Both the position numbers and the translations under genes were made by a program. Below the pieces are notes generated by a model, which was given only the letters and a program-made list of their open reading frames with translations, was not told the origin of the DNA and ran no database searches. Positions 24,383 through 31,834 of a DNA stretch of 52,002 nucleotides are shown in pieces. Origin of the DNA: a bacterium (GTDB taxonomy: Bacteria > Patescibacteriota > Minisyncoccia > Minisyncoccales > DG-74-3); assembly GCA_030603245.1 (NCBI GenBank), contig JAUVYE010000005.1, forward strand, positions 1 through 52,002, read 5' to 3'. Numbering within the stretch: position 1 is the stretch's first letter; each line of letters opens with the position of its first letter.

Positions 24383-25693
24383 TCAACCTCTATTCCATCT
24401 TAAAGCTTTCCATAACCAATCTATTTTTTTAAGCTTAGTGTCTAACAAAGAGATTAAAATCTTTTTAGTTATTGTAATAAGCAATAAAAGATTGATCAGG
24501 GTTCCTAAAGACAAAACAAAAGCAAAATTCTTCATTATCTCTGTTCCAAAGAAAAACATAATACCTGATAACAACAAAATAATTAAATGAACTTTTTTGA
24601 GAAAAGATTTGCTTTTATCAAAACCCTCCTCAAAAGCAATGCCATGACTTTTTCCTTTCTCAGTTTCCTTTCTTATCTTAGAAAATATAAAAACATTACT
24701 GCTTAAAACAATCACAAATGACATAAGAGCTCCAAATAAAGAATCAAAACTAATAAGAACAGGAATAAGTCTAAACAAAACTGAAAGTAAGCAAATATAA
24801 ATTAATAAAACTCCAAAAGATATCAATCCCATTAACCGATAAACAATAATCATTATCCAAAATATTGCTAAAAAACCAAAAGCTCCTGATTTTTTTAAGT
24901 CATTTAAAGAACTCTCAGCATCTTGTTGGCTAATGGTTTTTTGAGAAACAAGTTCTAATGAAAGAGATAAAGAAGAGGTTTTAATCATTTGGGTAAATCT
25001 CCTGACTGACTCAATATCTGAATCCATTTTAATTTGAACACTACCGCCTGAAATTGCTTTATCAACTTGTAAGGGAAAAGCTGGAATAGAATCAATATAG
25101 ATTCCTAATCGCTTTCCTTCATTTCTTTTAGTTAAATCTTCTAATATCCTGGCCCCATCTTCATTAAACTCAAGTAAAATTAAAGGTTTTCTGTCGTTCT
25201 GATCTACAGCCAAAAACACTTCTTTTAAATATTCACCAGTTAAATCAGTTGGGTCAAACAAATCTTCTTGCTCACCCTCTTCTCTAAACTCTAAAATCGG
25301 CACCTGCTTCATTATTTCAATTACCATTTCTAAATCTTGTTCAATAGACAATTCAAGAATAAGATTATTATTAATTTTAATCTCTGCCTTTCTTTGATAA
25401 ACATCCATTCTTTGCTCAATAATGTGCTTGAAGCCGGCTAAAATCTCTTCTTTATTATTCTCGCCTGAATCAACGTCATAAACTAATTGAGTGCCTCCCT
25501 TAAAATCAAAACCAAGCTGAAAAGGTTTTTCCGATAAATAATGAATATTAATCTTAGATATGGTTTTTTCTTTTAAAAGATTAACTGATTTTTTGAAATA
25601 GCTGGGCCAAATAAAGCTTTCAGTTAAAAGAATTAAAAGTAAAAAAATAATTGTAAAAAGATATTTTTTGTTTTTTGTTTTTCTTTTTTTCAT
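24383..25693 (-). CDS. secD: Protein translocase subunit SecD
   Basis: SecD uses the proton gradient to pull secreted proteins from SecYEG. The 436-residue protein has one N-terminal helix, the conserved GFDFKGGTQLVYDVD, a P1 head (about 70-245) containing FNEDGARILEDLT and the IAFPLQVDKAISGGSVQI-like stretch (here IPAFPLQVDKAISGGSVQI), and a C-terminal bundle of helices. Conserved SecD helix-4 features are weak (GALMSFVIVLSSNVFIF). No secF follows, so SecF is elsewhere or missing. It lies upstream of the sigma-region-4 gene with a 48-nt gap. Confidence 0.87.
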   Translation of the reverse strand: MKKRKTKNKKYLFTIIFLLLILLTESFIWPSYFKKSVNLLKEKTISKINIHYLSEKPFQLGFDFKGGTQLVYDVDSGENNKEEILAGFKHIIEQRMDVYQRKAEIKINNNLILELSIEQDLEMVIEIMKQVPILEFREEGEQEDLFDPTDLTGEYLKEVFLAVDQNDRKPLILLEFNEDGARILEDLTKRNEGKRLGIYIDSIPAFPLQVDKAISGGSVQIKMDSDIESVRRFTQMIKTSSLSLSLELVSQKTISQQDAESSLNDLKKSGAFGFLAIFWIMIIVYRLMGLISFGVLLIYICLLSVLFRLIPVLISFDSLFGALMSFVIVLSSNVFIFSKIRKETEKGKSHGIAFEEGFDKSKSFLKKVHLIILLLSGIMFFFGTEIMKNFAFVLSLGTLINLLLLITITKKILISLLDTKLKKIDWLWKALRWNRG

Positions 25694-25736
25694 ACCGACA
25701 TTTTATCTTCTTTGCATTCAGAAAGCAAATTCTGAT

Positions 25737-26396
25737 TTAAGACAAAAGAGCAGAAACAATTCCTACTAAAAATATTCCATCAAACACTCCCCCGCCTCCA
25801 ATTGAAAGAAAGCCAGGACTTAATTTTTGAGCCTTTTTCAAATTCAATAAATCAGCCCCGATCAAGGTTCCTAGGGTACCAATAATAAAAGCTGCTGGCG
25901 AAGCAAAGCCTGGAGCAAAAATTAAAGCAAACAAGGCAGCTAAAACAGGAGGAACAAATACTGGAATAGTGATTCCTTTACCTGGAACTATTCTAGCTAA
26001 AAACTTAGAAATTAATGCCATTAATACAGTTGCTTTAAAAATCGGGTATAAATCAAAACCAATCCGCCATCCCTTAAATAAAAAATAGAAAGAAAGCAGA
26101 GCCGGAATAATTGCTCCTCCCAGATTAATAGCTATAGCCTGAACACTCACAACAGGCCTTCTCCAAAGGCCAAAAAAGCGAGCCCTTTCTTGATAAATTA
26201 ACTTCTTTTTTGTAATAGGAATATTAATACACGAGCCAATCAGAATTAAAAAAAGCAAAACGAGTGTGGTATCGGGAGAAATTCCAAGCTTTCCAAAACT
26301 TAAAGTTAAAATATGAAAATAACCCATTAAAAATAACATGGGTAAAAGTAAAATAAATCCAATAAAAGTGATTAAAATGGTGGGTAAAAATATCAT
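25737..26396 (-). CDS. Multi-helix membrane protein, DUF1614-like
   Basis: The 219-residue protein consists almost entirely of hydrophobic helices. The end contains GADLLNLKKAQKLSPGFLSI followed by GGGGVFDGIFLVGI, which resembles the conserved end of DUF1614 membrane proteins; I judge that from memory of the family. Function is unknown. It starts 2 nt after the secA stop and sits between secA and secD, so it is co-expressed with the Sec motor and could be an accessory membrane factor. Confidence 0.6.
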   Translation of the reverse strand: MIFLPTILITFIGFILLLPMLFLMGYFHILTLSFGKLGISPDTTLVLLFLILIGSCINIPITKKKLIYQERARFFGLWRRPVVSVQAIAINLGGAIIPALLSFYFLFKGWRIGFDLYPIFKATVLMALISKFLARIVPGKGITIPVFVPPVLAALFALIFAPGFASPAAFIIGTLGTLIGADLLNLKKAQKLSPGFLSIGGGGVFDGIFLVGIVSALLS

Positions 26397-26398
26397 AA

Positions 26399-28855
26399 TT
26401 AACCAAATTTAGGCCAACAGCATTTTTTGTATTTCATTGGTTTTCCTGTCTGAGGGTTAATTTTTCCACACGGACAGGGATCATTCCTGCCTACTTTTTT
26501 AGAAGACTGAATTTGAGAACGAACTGGCTGGGAACTCTGTTTAATCTTTATGTCTGCTTTTAAAATGGCACGGGCAACCGAATAATCAATTGTATCTAAT
26601 AATTTACGAAACATTTTATGACCCTCTTTTTTATACTCAATCAAAGGATCTAATTTCCCATAAGCCCTTAATTTTACTGAGCTTCTTAAGTAATCCATGT
26701 TTTCCAAATGCTCTATCCAAATAGTATCTATAATTTTTAAATAAACAAGCTTTTCAACCTGACGCATATTATCTTGCCCCAATTCTTGTTCTCTTTTTTC
26801 ATAATCTTGTTCTGAATAACCTGCTTTGGCAATAATTTCTAAAATTTGAGGTTTAAGTTTTAAAGTTTGAGCCTTTTCCAATATGTCTCTTCTTTTCTTA
26901 TAAATAACTTCACGATGCTTGTTCAAAACATCATCATACTCTAATAAACGTTTTCTAATATCAAAATTAAAACCCTCTATTTTTGATTGACTAGCTTCAA
27001 CAACTCTAGAAATCATGTTTGCTTCAATCGGCTCATCTTCTGGTATTTTTAAAACTGACATTATAGATTGAACTCTTTCTCCTCCAAAAATTCTCATTAA
27101 ATCATCCTCTAAACAAAGCAGGAATTGAGAAGAGCCTGGATCTCCTTGTCTACCTGACCTTCCTCTTAATTGATTATCAATTCTTCTGGCTTCATGCCTT
27201 TCAGTCCCAATTACATGCAAACCACCCAAATCTTTAACTTTTTGAGCTTCTTTTAAATCCTGAGGATTGCCTCCCAAAACTATATCCACTCCCCTGCCAG
27301 CCATATTAGTAGCCACAGTAACAGCTCCTAATTTCCCTGCCTGAGCAATAATTTCACCTTCTTTTTGGTGATTTTTAGCGTTTAAAATCTGGTGGGGAAT
27401 ATTAGCTCTTTTTAAAAGCTGGGAAAACTTTTCATTCCTTTCAACCGAACGAGTACCTATGAGCATTGGTTGGCCCAATTTATGTCTTTGATCAATTTCT
27501 TTTATCAAAGCTTTAAATTTTCCTGCTTCACTCTTGTAAACCCTATCAACTAAAGCTTTTCTGATTAAGGGCCTGTTAGTAGGAATAACAACAACTTCTA
27601 ACTTATAAACTTTATCAAACTCTTCAGCCGAAGTTACAGCAGTGCCTGTCATACCAGCTAATTTTTGATAAAGACGGAAATAATTTTGAAAAGTAATAGA
27701 AGCTAAAGTAATTGATTCTTGTTTAACATTAACTCCTTCTTTTGCTTCAACTGCCTGATGAAGCCCTTTGGACCAACGCCTGCCAGGCATTAATCTGCCT
27801 GTGAACTCATCAACAATTATTATTTCTCCATTTTGAACAACATAATCTTTGTCTTTTTTAAAAAGGGTTTGAGCTTTAAGGGCTTGCTCTAAATAATGAA
27901 GGTATTTCATACCCTTTTCCTCATAAATATTTTCCATTCCCAAGATTTTTTCTATTTTATTAATCCCCTCTTCTGTCAAAACAACAGTTTTCATTTTCTC
28001 ATCAATCTCATAATCTTGTTCTACTTTTAATTTAGGAATAATCCGGGCAAATTCTTGATACCATTTTGAGCTTTCTTTATCAGGAGCTGAAATAATTAAA
28101 GGAGTCCTGGCCTCATCAATCAGAATTGAATCAATCTCATCAATAATACAAAAATGAAAATCTCTTTGGGCTCTTTGAGATAAATCCTGAACCATATTAT
28201 CTCTTAAATAATCAAAACCAAACTCATTATTTGTTCCATAAGTAATATCAGCTAAATAAGCCTGTTTTCTGGAACAGGGCCTTAAAAAATCTTCAACAAT
28301 ATAAAAACCTCCTAATTCATCTCTCATTTCTTCCTTTTCCTCGGCCGGCTTTTTATACTCAGGATCATATAAAAATGATTGCTGGTGATTTAAACAGCCC
28401 ACACTTAATCCCAAGATATGATAAATCTGCCCCATCCAAACTGTATCTCTTCGGGCCAAATAATCATTAACTGTAACCAAATGACAGCCTTTTTTAGTCA
28501 AGGCGTTTAAATAAAGAGGTAAAGTAGCAGCTAATGTTTTTCCTTCTCCGGTTTTCATTTCTGCAATTCTTCCCTGATGCAACACAATTCCCCCAACCAT
28601 TTGGCAATCATAATGTCTTTGTTTCAAAGTTCTTTTAGCTCCCTCTCTGACTAAAGCAAAAGCTTCAGACAAAAGATTGTCTAATGCTTCTCCTTTATCT
28701 AATCTTTGTTTAAATTCAATTGTTTTCTCTTTTAATTGTTCGTCAGAAAATCCTTCAAATTCTTTTTCAAGATTGTTAATCTTTTCAACTATGGGATTGA
28801 GTTTATTTAGGTATTTTTGATTAGCATCCCCTAAAATTTTCTTTAAAATAGACAT
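26399..28855 (-). CDS. secA: Protein translocase ATPase SecA
   Basis: SecA drives preproteins through SecYEG. The 818-residue protein has Walker A MKTGEGKTLAA, the DEAD-type FCIIDEIDSILIDEART, the preprotein cross-linking domain, NMAGRGVDIVLGGNP, the GRSGRQGDPGSS motif and a helical scaffold. The C-terminus is the zinc-binding SEC-C motif CPCGKINPQTGKPMKYKKCC with an 11-residue insert between the Cys pairs. Start MSILKKILGDANQKYLNKL matches family starts. A tandem 19-20-nt duplication overlaps the start codon. Confidence 0.96.
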   Translation of the reverse strand: MSILKKILGDANQKYLNKLNPIVEKINNLEKEFEGFSDEQLKEKTIEFKQRLDKGEALDNLLSEAFALVREGAKRTLKQRHYDCQMVGGIVLHQGRIAEMKTGEGKTLAATLPLYLNALTKKGCHLVTVNDYLARRDTVWMGQIYHILGLSVGCLNHQQSFLYDPEYKKPAEEKEEMRDELGGFYIVEDFLRPCSRKQAYLADITYGTNNEFGFDYLRDNMVQDLSQRAQRDFHFCIIDEIDSILIDEARTPLIISAPDKESSKWYQEFARIIPKLKVEQDYEIDEKMKTVVLTEEGINKIEKILGMENIYEEKGMKYLHYLEQALKAQTLFKKDKDYVVQNGEIIIVDEFTGRLMPGRRWSKGLHQAVEAKEGVNVKQESITLASITFQNYFRLYQKLAGMTGTAVTSAEEFDKVYKLEVVVIPTNRPLIRKALVDRVYKSEAGKFKALIKEIDQRHKLGQPMLIGTRSVERNEKFSQLLKRANIPHQILNAKNHQKEGEIIAQAGKLGAVTVATNMAGRGVDIVLGGNPQDLKEAQKVKDLGGLHVIGTERHEARRIDNQLRGRSGRQGDPGSSQFLLCLEDDLMRIFGGERVQSIMSVLKIPEDEPIEANMISRVVEASQSKIEGFNFDIRKRLLEYDDVLNKHREVIYKKRRDILEKAQTLKLKPQILEIIAKAGYSEQDYEKREQELGQDNMRQVEKLVYLKIIDTIWIEHLENMDYLRSSVKLRAYGKLDPLIEYKKEGHKMFRKLLDTIDYSVARAILKADIKIKQSSQPVRSQIQSSKKVGRNDPCPCGKINPQTGKPMKYKKCCWPKFG

Positions 28856-28875
28856 GTTTTTCTTTAAAATAGCAT
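28837..28875. repeat. Tandem duplication across the secA start codon
   Basis: TTTTCTTTAAAATAGACATG (28837-28856) is followed directly by TTTTCTTTAAAATAGCATG (28857-28875), differing by one inserted base. The first copy contains the secA ATG (28853-28855) and the second an out-of-use ATG followed at once by a stop. Confidence 0.7.
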
Positions 28876-28890
28876 GTTTTGATTAAATAA

Positions 28891-28921
28891 TAAAAAAGGG
28901 GGCCTTATGCGGACATAAGGC
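28891..28921 (-). terminator. Terminator of the hpf transcript
   Basis: GCCTTATG-TCCG-CATAAGGC forms a perfect 8-bp stem followed by CCCCTTTTTT on the minus strand. It separates hpf from secA. Confidence 0.85.
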
Positions 28922-28991
28922 TTAATTGCGCTTCCCTGCGGTTTAAATTTATGAATCATTGCTTTATTCTATTTTAATACTGCTAATTGGT

Positions 28992-29342
28992 TTAATGCTT
29001 TTTTTTATTTTTATATTGTTTAAGCTCTCTCTGTAATTCATCTTTAACTTCAGTTATAGCTTGTTTTAAATCTTCATTTTTTGCCACCGACCTCAAACTT
29101 TTCTTGGGAAGCCTGATTTGGCATTCTGCTACAAAAATTGGTCCTTTTTGATGATGCTGACTAATCTTTCCAACTTCTACCCAAGCTTCTACCCTAGGTT
29201 TTCCTTTGCCCAAAAAATTATTAAAGTAATTTTTATTATGCAAAATTTTTATAAACTTCTCAAGAGAGTTTATTTTCTTTCTAATATACTCCTCAAGTTC
29301 AGGAGTTAATTTCAGATTCGTTGTCTTAATAATAATCTTCAT
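28992..29342 (-). CDS. hpf: Ribosome hibernation-promoting factor / RaiA family
   Basis: The 116-residue protein has the HPF/YfiA fold signature, beginning MKIIIKTTNLKLTPELEEYI and continuing with the RKKINSLEKF helix, a WVEVGKISQHHQKGPIF strand region, and a basic C-terminal helix. HPF binds the 30S decoding site and blocks translation in stationary cells. Its length corresponds to the short form without the C-terminal dimerisation domain. It is monocistronic with its own terminator and lies 3' of the murB-end repeat. Confidence 0.88.
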   Translation of the reverse strand: MKIIIKTTNLKLTPELEEYIRKKINSLEKFIKILHNKNYFNNFLGKGKPRVEAWVEVGKISQHHQKGPIFVAECQIRLPKKSLRSVAKNEDLKQAITEVKDELQRELKQYKNKKKH

Positions 29343-29387
29343 AAATAATGTATTTTAACAAATCTCTTAAAAAAACAATCCTGTTAG

Positions 29388-29428
29388 AAACCAAGATATT
29401 GGATTTCTTCTTCTAATTGAATATTAAA
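29388..29428. repeat. Direct repeat of the murB 3' end (copy A)
   Basis: These 41 nt match 30717-30757 with one mismatch. On the minus strand it still encodes FNIQLEEEIQYLGF and a stop, the natural MurB C-terminus. It also contains the stop codon of the ATPase gene in another frame. Confidence 0.85.
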
Positions 29429-30638
29429 TTTCCCATGGATAAAGATAATTTTGATTTTTCAATTCTCCTTTCATCCCAACAACAGAATAATCTTTCAAGC
29501 CATAATTATCATTAAAGTATTTAATAGTATTAGAATTAAATTGTTCAAAATTTAACTTAACCTCTATTGGCAAAATATTATCTTTCTGCTTTAAAATAAA
29601 ATCTATCTCTCTCTTGTCTTTAGTTCTCCAATAAAAAATATTCTCTTTGTTGTATTTTTTAACTAATTCCGCAAATATGCTTGTTTCAAATACATTACCA
29701 ATAATTTCTTTTTGTAAACTCTTTAGCCACAAAACTTGCATTAGGCCAGAATCATAAAAGAATATCTTAGGCATTTTAGAAATCTCCGATCGAATATTTT
29801 TACTATATGGTCTAACCATTTTAATAACATACGTATTCTCTAATATAAATAAATATCTTTCAACTGTCTGCTTAGCTATTCGGCAAGTATTGGCTAATTC
29901 TGTCACATTTAATAACTGGCCGCTTTGGGAAGCTAAGACTTCCAATAAATAATTAAATTTATGAATGTCGCTAACCATGGCCAAATCCCTAATATCTTTC
30001 TTAATATATGTATCTATAATTTGTTGTAAGTATTTTTCTTTTTTAATAACATCTACAGTTAAAACAATCTTAGGATATCCGCCATACAAAACATATTCCT
30101 TAAAAAATGTAAGGAGTTCTTCTTTCTTTTTTTTAGTGAAAATTTGTTTTTGATCAAAATGATATTTTTTAAATCTTAAAAATTCCTTAAAAGATAGATT
30201 AAAAATTTCGAAATTAACTGTTCTCCCAACTAAAGAATCTTTAAATTTATTCTTAATTTCAAAACTAGAAGAACCAGAAACTATTAATTTAATGTTTTTA
30301 TGATGATCAGCCATCAACTTCAAGAAAGATGAAGGATTTTTTAGGTACTGAATTTCATCTATTAAAACAAATGTCTTAGAGTTTTCGCTCAAAAATCCTT
30401 CCTCTCTAAGATGATTCAAAAAGCTCTCTACTCCAAAATCAAGAATCTCCACAATCCTAGAATCTTCTAAATCAATATAGTAAACAGTTTCGTTCTTATC
30501 TTTGAGATAATCTCGCAGCCAATAAAGAATATAAGTTTTACCAACCTGTCTAGCTCCAAGTAAAACAACAATATCATTTGTAGAAAGATATTTTTCTATT
30601 TTTTCAACAATATCTCTTTTATATATTTTATTTAACAT
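29424..30638 (-). CDS. AAA ATPase of the AAA_14/DUF4143 type
   Basis: This 404-residue protein has Walker A LLGARQVGKT, Walker B FVLIDEIQYL, a sensor SGSSSFEI, a winged-helix region (LNVTELANTCRIAKQTVERYL) and a C-terminal PD-(D/E)XK-like DUF4143 end with EIDFILKQK and IEVKLN. Such ATPases are common, patchily distributed accessory genes whose function is unclear. It lies between two copies of the murB 3' end, so it looks recently inserted. It has no partner genes. Base use is AT-rich like its surroundings. Confidence 0.85.
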   Translation of the reverse strand: MLNKIYKRDIVEKIEKYLSTNDIVVLLGARQVGKTYILYWLRDYLKDKNETVYYIDLEDSRIVEILDFGVESFLNHLREEGFLSENSKTFVLIDEIQYLKNPSSFLKLMADHHKNIKLIVSGSSSFEIKNKFKDSLVGRTVNFEIFNLSFKEFLRFKKYHFDQKQIFTKKKKEELLTFFKEYVLYGGYPKIVLTVDVIKKEKYLQQIIDTYIKKDIRDLAMVSDIHKFNYLLEVLASQSGQLLNVTELANTCRIAKQTVERYLFILENTYVIKMVRPYSKNIRSEISKMPKIFFYDSGLMQVLWLKSLQKEIIGNVFETSIFAELVKKYNKENIFYWRTKDKREIDFILKQKDNILPIEVKLNFEQFNSNTIKYFNDNYGLKDYSVVGMKGELKNQNYLYPWEI

Positions 30639-30709
30639 AAATCTTTTTAAAATATAACTTTTATATAAGTCTACTTTATCAAAAGTCTGACTAAAAGTAA
30701 AGTCTAATT

Positions 30710-31597
30710 TTATTTAAAACCAACATATTGGATTTCTTCTTCTAATTGAATATTAAACTTATCTTTTACCTGTTTTTTCATTAGGTTTATTAACTTCAGC
30801 ACATCTTCTGCTTTTCCATCTCCTAAATTAATAATAAAATTAGCGTGTTTTTTAGAAATTTCAACATTTCCAATTCTTTTTCCCTTTAATCCGCATTGAT
30901 CAATTAATTGCCCAGCTGAAACATCTGAAGGATTCTTGAAAATAGAACCAGCTGAAGGAAATTCTAAAGGTTGCCTGTCTTTTCTATAATCTAAATATTC
31001 TTTCATTTTCTTTTGAATCTCCTCCTTATTTCCAATTTTTAATTCTAATTCTGCTGAAAGAATTATTAATTCAAGTCTTTTCTTAAAAACACTTTCCCTA
31101 TAAGCAAAGTTACCATCTTTTTGAGAATAATTTTCTATTTTTTCTTTTTCTGAATTAAAAACTTCAACTTGTTTAATTATATTGCCTATTGATTCTCCAA
31201 AAGCCCCTGCATTTCCTCTTATTGCTCCACCTACTGTTCCTGGAATGCCTATACCCCATTCTAGTCCTGTTAAATTGCTGTCTAATGACTTTTTAACCAA
31301 TAGAGATAATGGTACTGCAGCCTCAGCGCTGATTTTAGTATCCAGTATTAAGTGGTTAGTATGAAGCATTTTAATAACAAGACCTTGGTAGCCTTTGTCA
31401 GCCACTAATATATTGCTTCCTCCTCCTAAAATAAAAAAAGGCAATCTTAATTTTTTTGCCGTTTTAACTGCTTTAATCAATTCTTCTTTCGTCTTAGCTT
31501 TATAAAAATATTTTGCCTTTCCACCAATTTTAAAGGTAGTGTAATCTTTGAGCAAAATATCTTGTTTTAATTCTGGTAAAATCTCTTTGATGTTCAT
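30710..31597 (-). CDS. murB: UDP-N-acetylenolpyruvoylglucosamine reductase
   Basis: MurB makes UDP-N-acetylmuramate with FAD and NADPH in the cytoplasm. The 295-residue type II-like enzyme has TTFKIGGKAKYFYKA, the FAD-binding LGGGSNILVADKGY, GIGIPGTVGGAIRGNAGAFG, YRESVFKKR, SAGSIFKNP and QCGLKGKRIGNVEISKKHAN. The last 15 codons are the sequence duplicated downstream of the ATPase gene. A long 5' region with promoter and terminator hairpin precedes it, suggesting attenuation or a separate small RNA. Confidence 0.93.
   Translation of the reverse strand: MNIKEILPELKQDILLKDYTTFKIGGKAKYFYKAKTKEELIKAVKTAKKLRLPFFILGGGSNILVADKGYQGLVIKMLHTNHLILDTKISAEAAVPLSLLVKKSLDSNLTGLEWGIGIPGTVGGAIRGNAGAFGESIGNIIKQVEVFNSEKEKIENYSQKDGNFAYRESVFKKRLELIILSAELELKIGNKEEIQKKMKEYLDYRKDRQPLEFPSAGSIFKNPSDVSAGQLIDQCGLKGKRIGNVEISKKHANFIINLGDGKAEDVLKLINLMKKQVKDKFNIQLEEEIQYVGFK
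30717..30757. repeat. Direct repeat of the murB 3' end (copy B, functional)
   Basis: This is the copy in use: on the minus strand it encodes the C-terminus FNIQLEEEIQYVGFK of MurB. It matches 29388-29428 at 40 of 41 positions. Confidence 0.85.
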
Positions 31598-31613
31598 AAA
31601 CAGTATTTTAAAG

Positions 31614-31669
31614 GGTCGAGAGAGTTACTCCAATTCTAAGGTTTTTAGTGAGTGCTATCCCCTCGACCC
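31614..31669 (-). promoter_or_regulatory. GGGTCGAG-closed stem-loop in the murB leader
   Basis: GGGTCGAG and CTCGACCC close a hairpin of about 56 nt between the leader terminator and the murB start. Its loop contains CACTCACT and CTTAGAAT, complementary to AGTGAGTG and ATTCTAAG near the 5' end of the upstream RNA. Confidence 0.55.
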
Positions 31670-31694
31670 AATATTATTTTATCTTGCCTCGAAT

Positions 31695-31773
31695 AAAAAA
31701 GCAACAAATCTCACTTAAGAGAGATCTGCTGCCTTACTTAGAATGAGAGATGTTCTTTCGAACAACACTCACT
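31695..31773 (-). ncRNA. Candidate small RNA or attenuated murB leader
   Basis: A consensus promoter would start an RNA near 31773. Within 80 nt it reaches the 12-pair hairpin GCAGCAGATCTC / GAGATTTGTTGC (two G-U) followed by TTTTTT, an intrinsic terminator. The 5' part also holds the hairpin GTTGTTC-GAAA-GAACA. It may be an independent RNA or the attenuator of murB. I matched no known riboswitch or T-box sequence. Confidence 0.55.
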
Positions 31774-31779
31774 GTTTGC

Positions 31780-31808
31780 ATAATAGCAAATTAAATCGCT
31801 CTTGTCAA
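31780..31808 (-). promoter_or_regulatory. Consensus promoter upstream of murB
   Basis: TTGACA (31803-31808), a 17-nt spacer and TATTAT (31780-31785) on the minus strand. Confidence 0.8.
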
Positions 31809-31809
31809 C

Positions 31810-31826
31810 GATAAGCTAAGCTTATC
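31810..31826. repeat. GATAAGC-TTA-GCTTATC palindrome
   Basis: A perfect palindrome with a 3-nt loop lies 3' of the metalloprotease gene on the minus strand. Nearly the same sequence recurs at 38792-38806. It has no T-run. Confidence 0.6.
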
Positions 31827-31834
31827 ACCAGTCT

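Noticed and set aside
31614-31669. The GGGTCGAG-closed stem as a tmRNA or T-box
   Set aside because: No tRNA-like end, tag reading frame or conserved T-box sequence is present.
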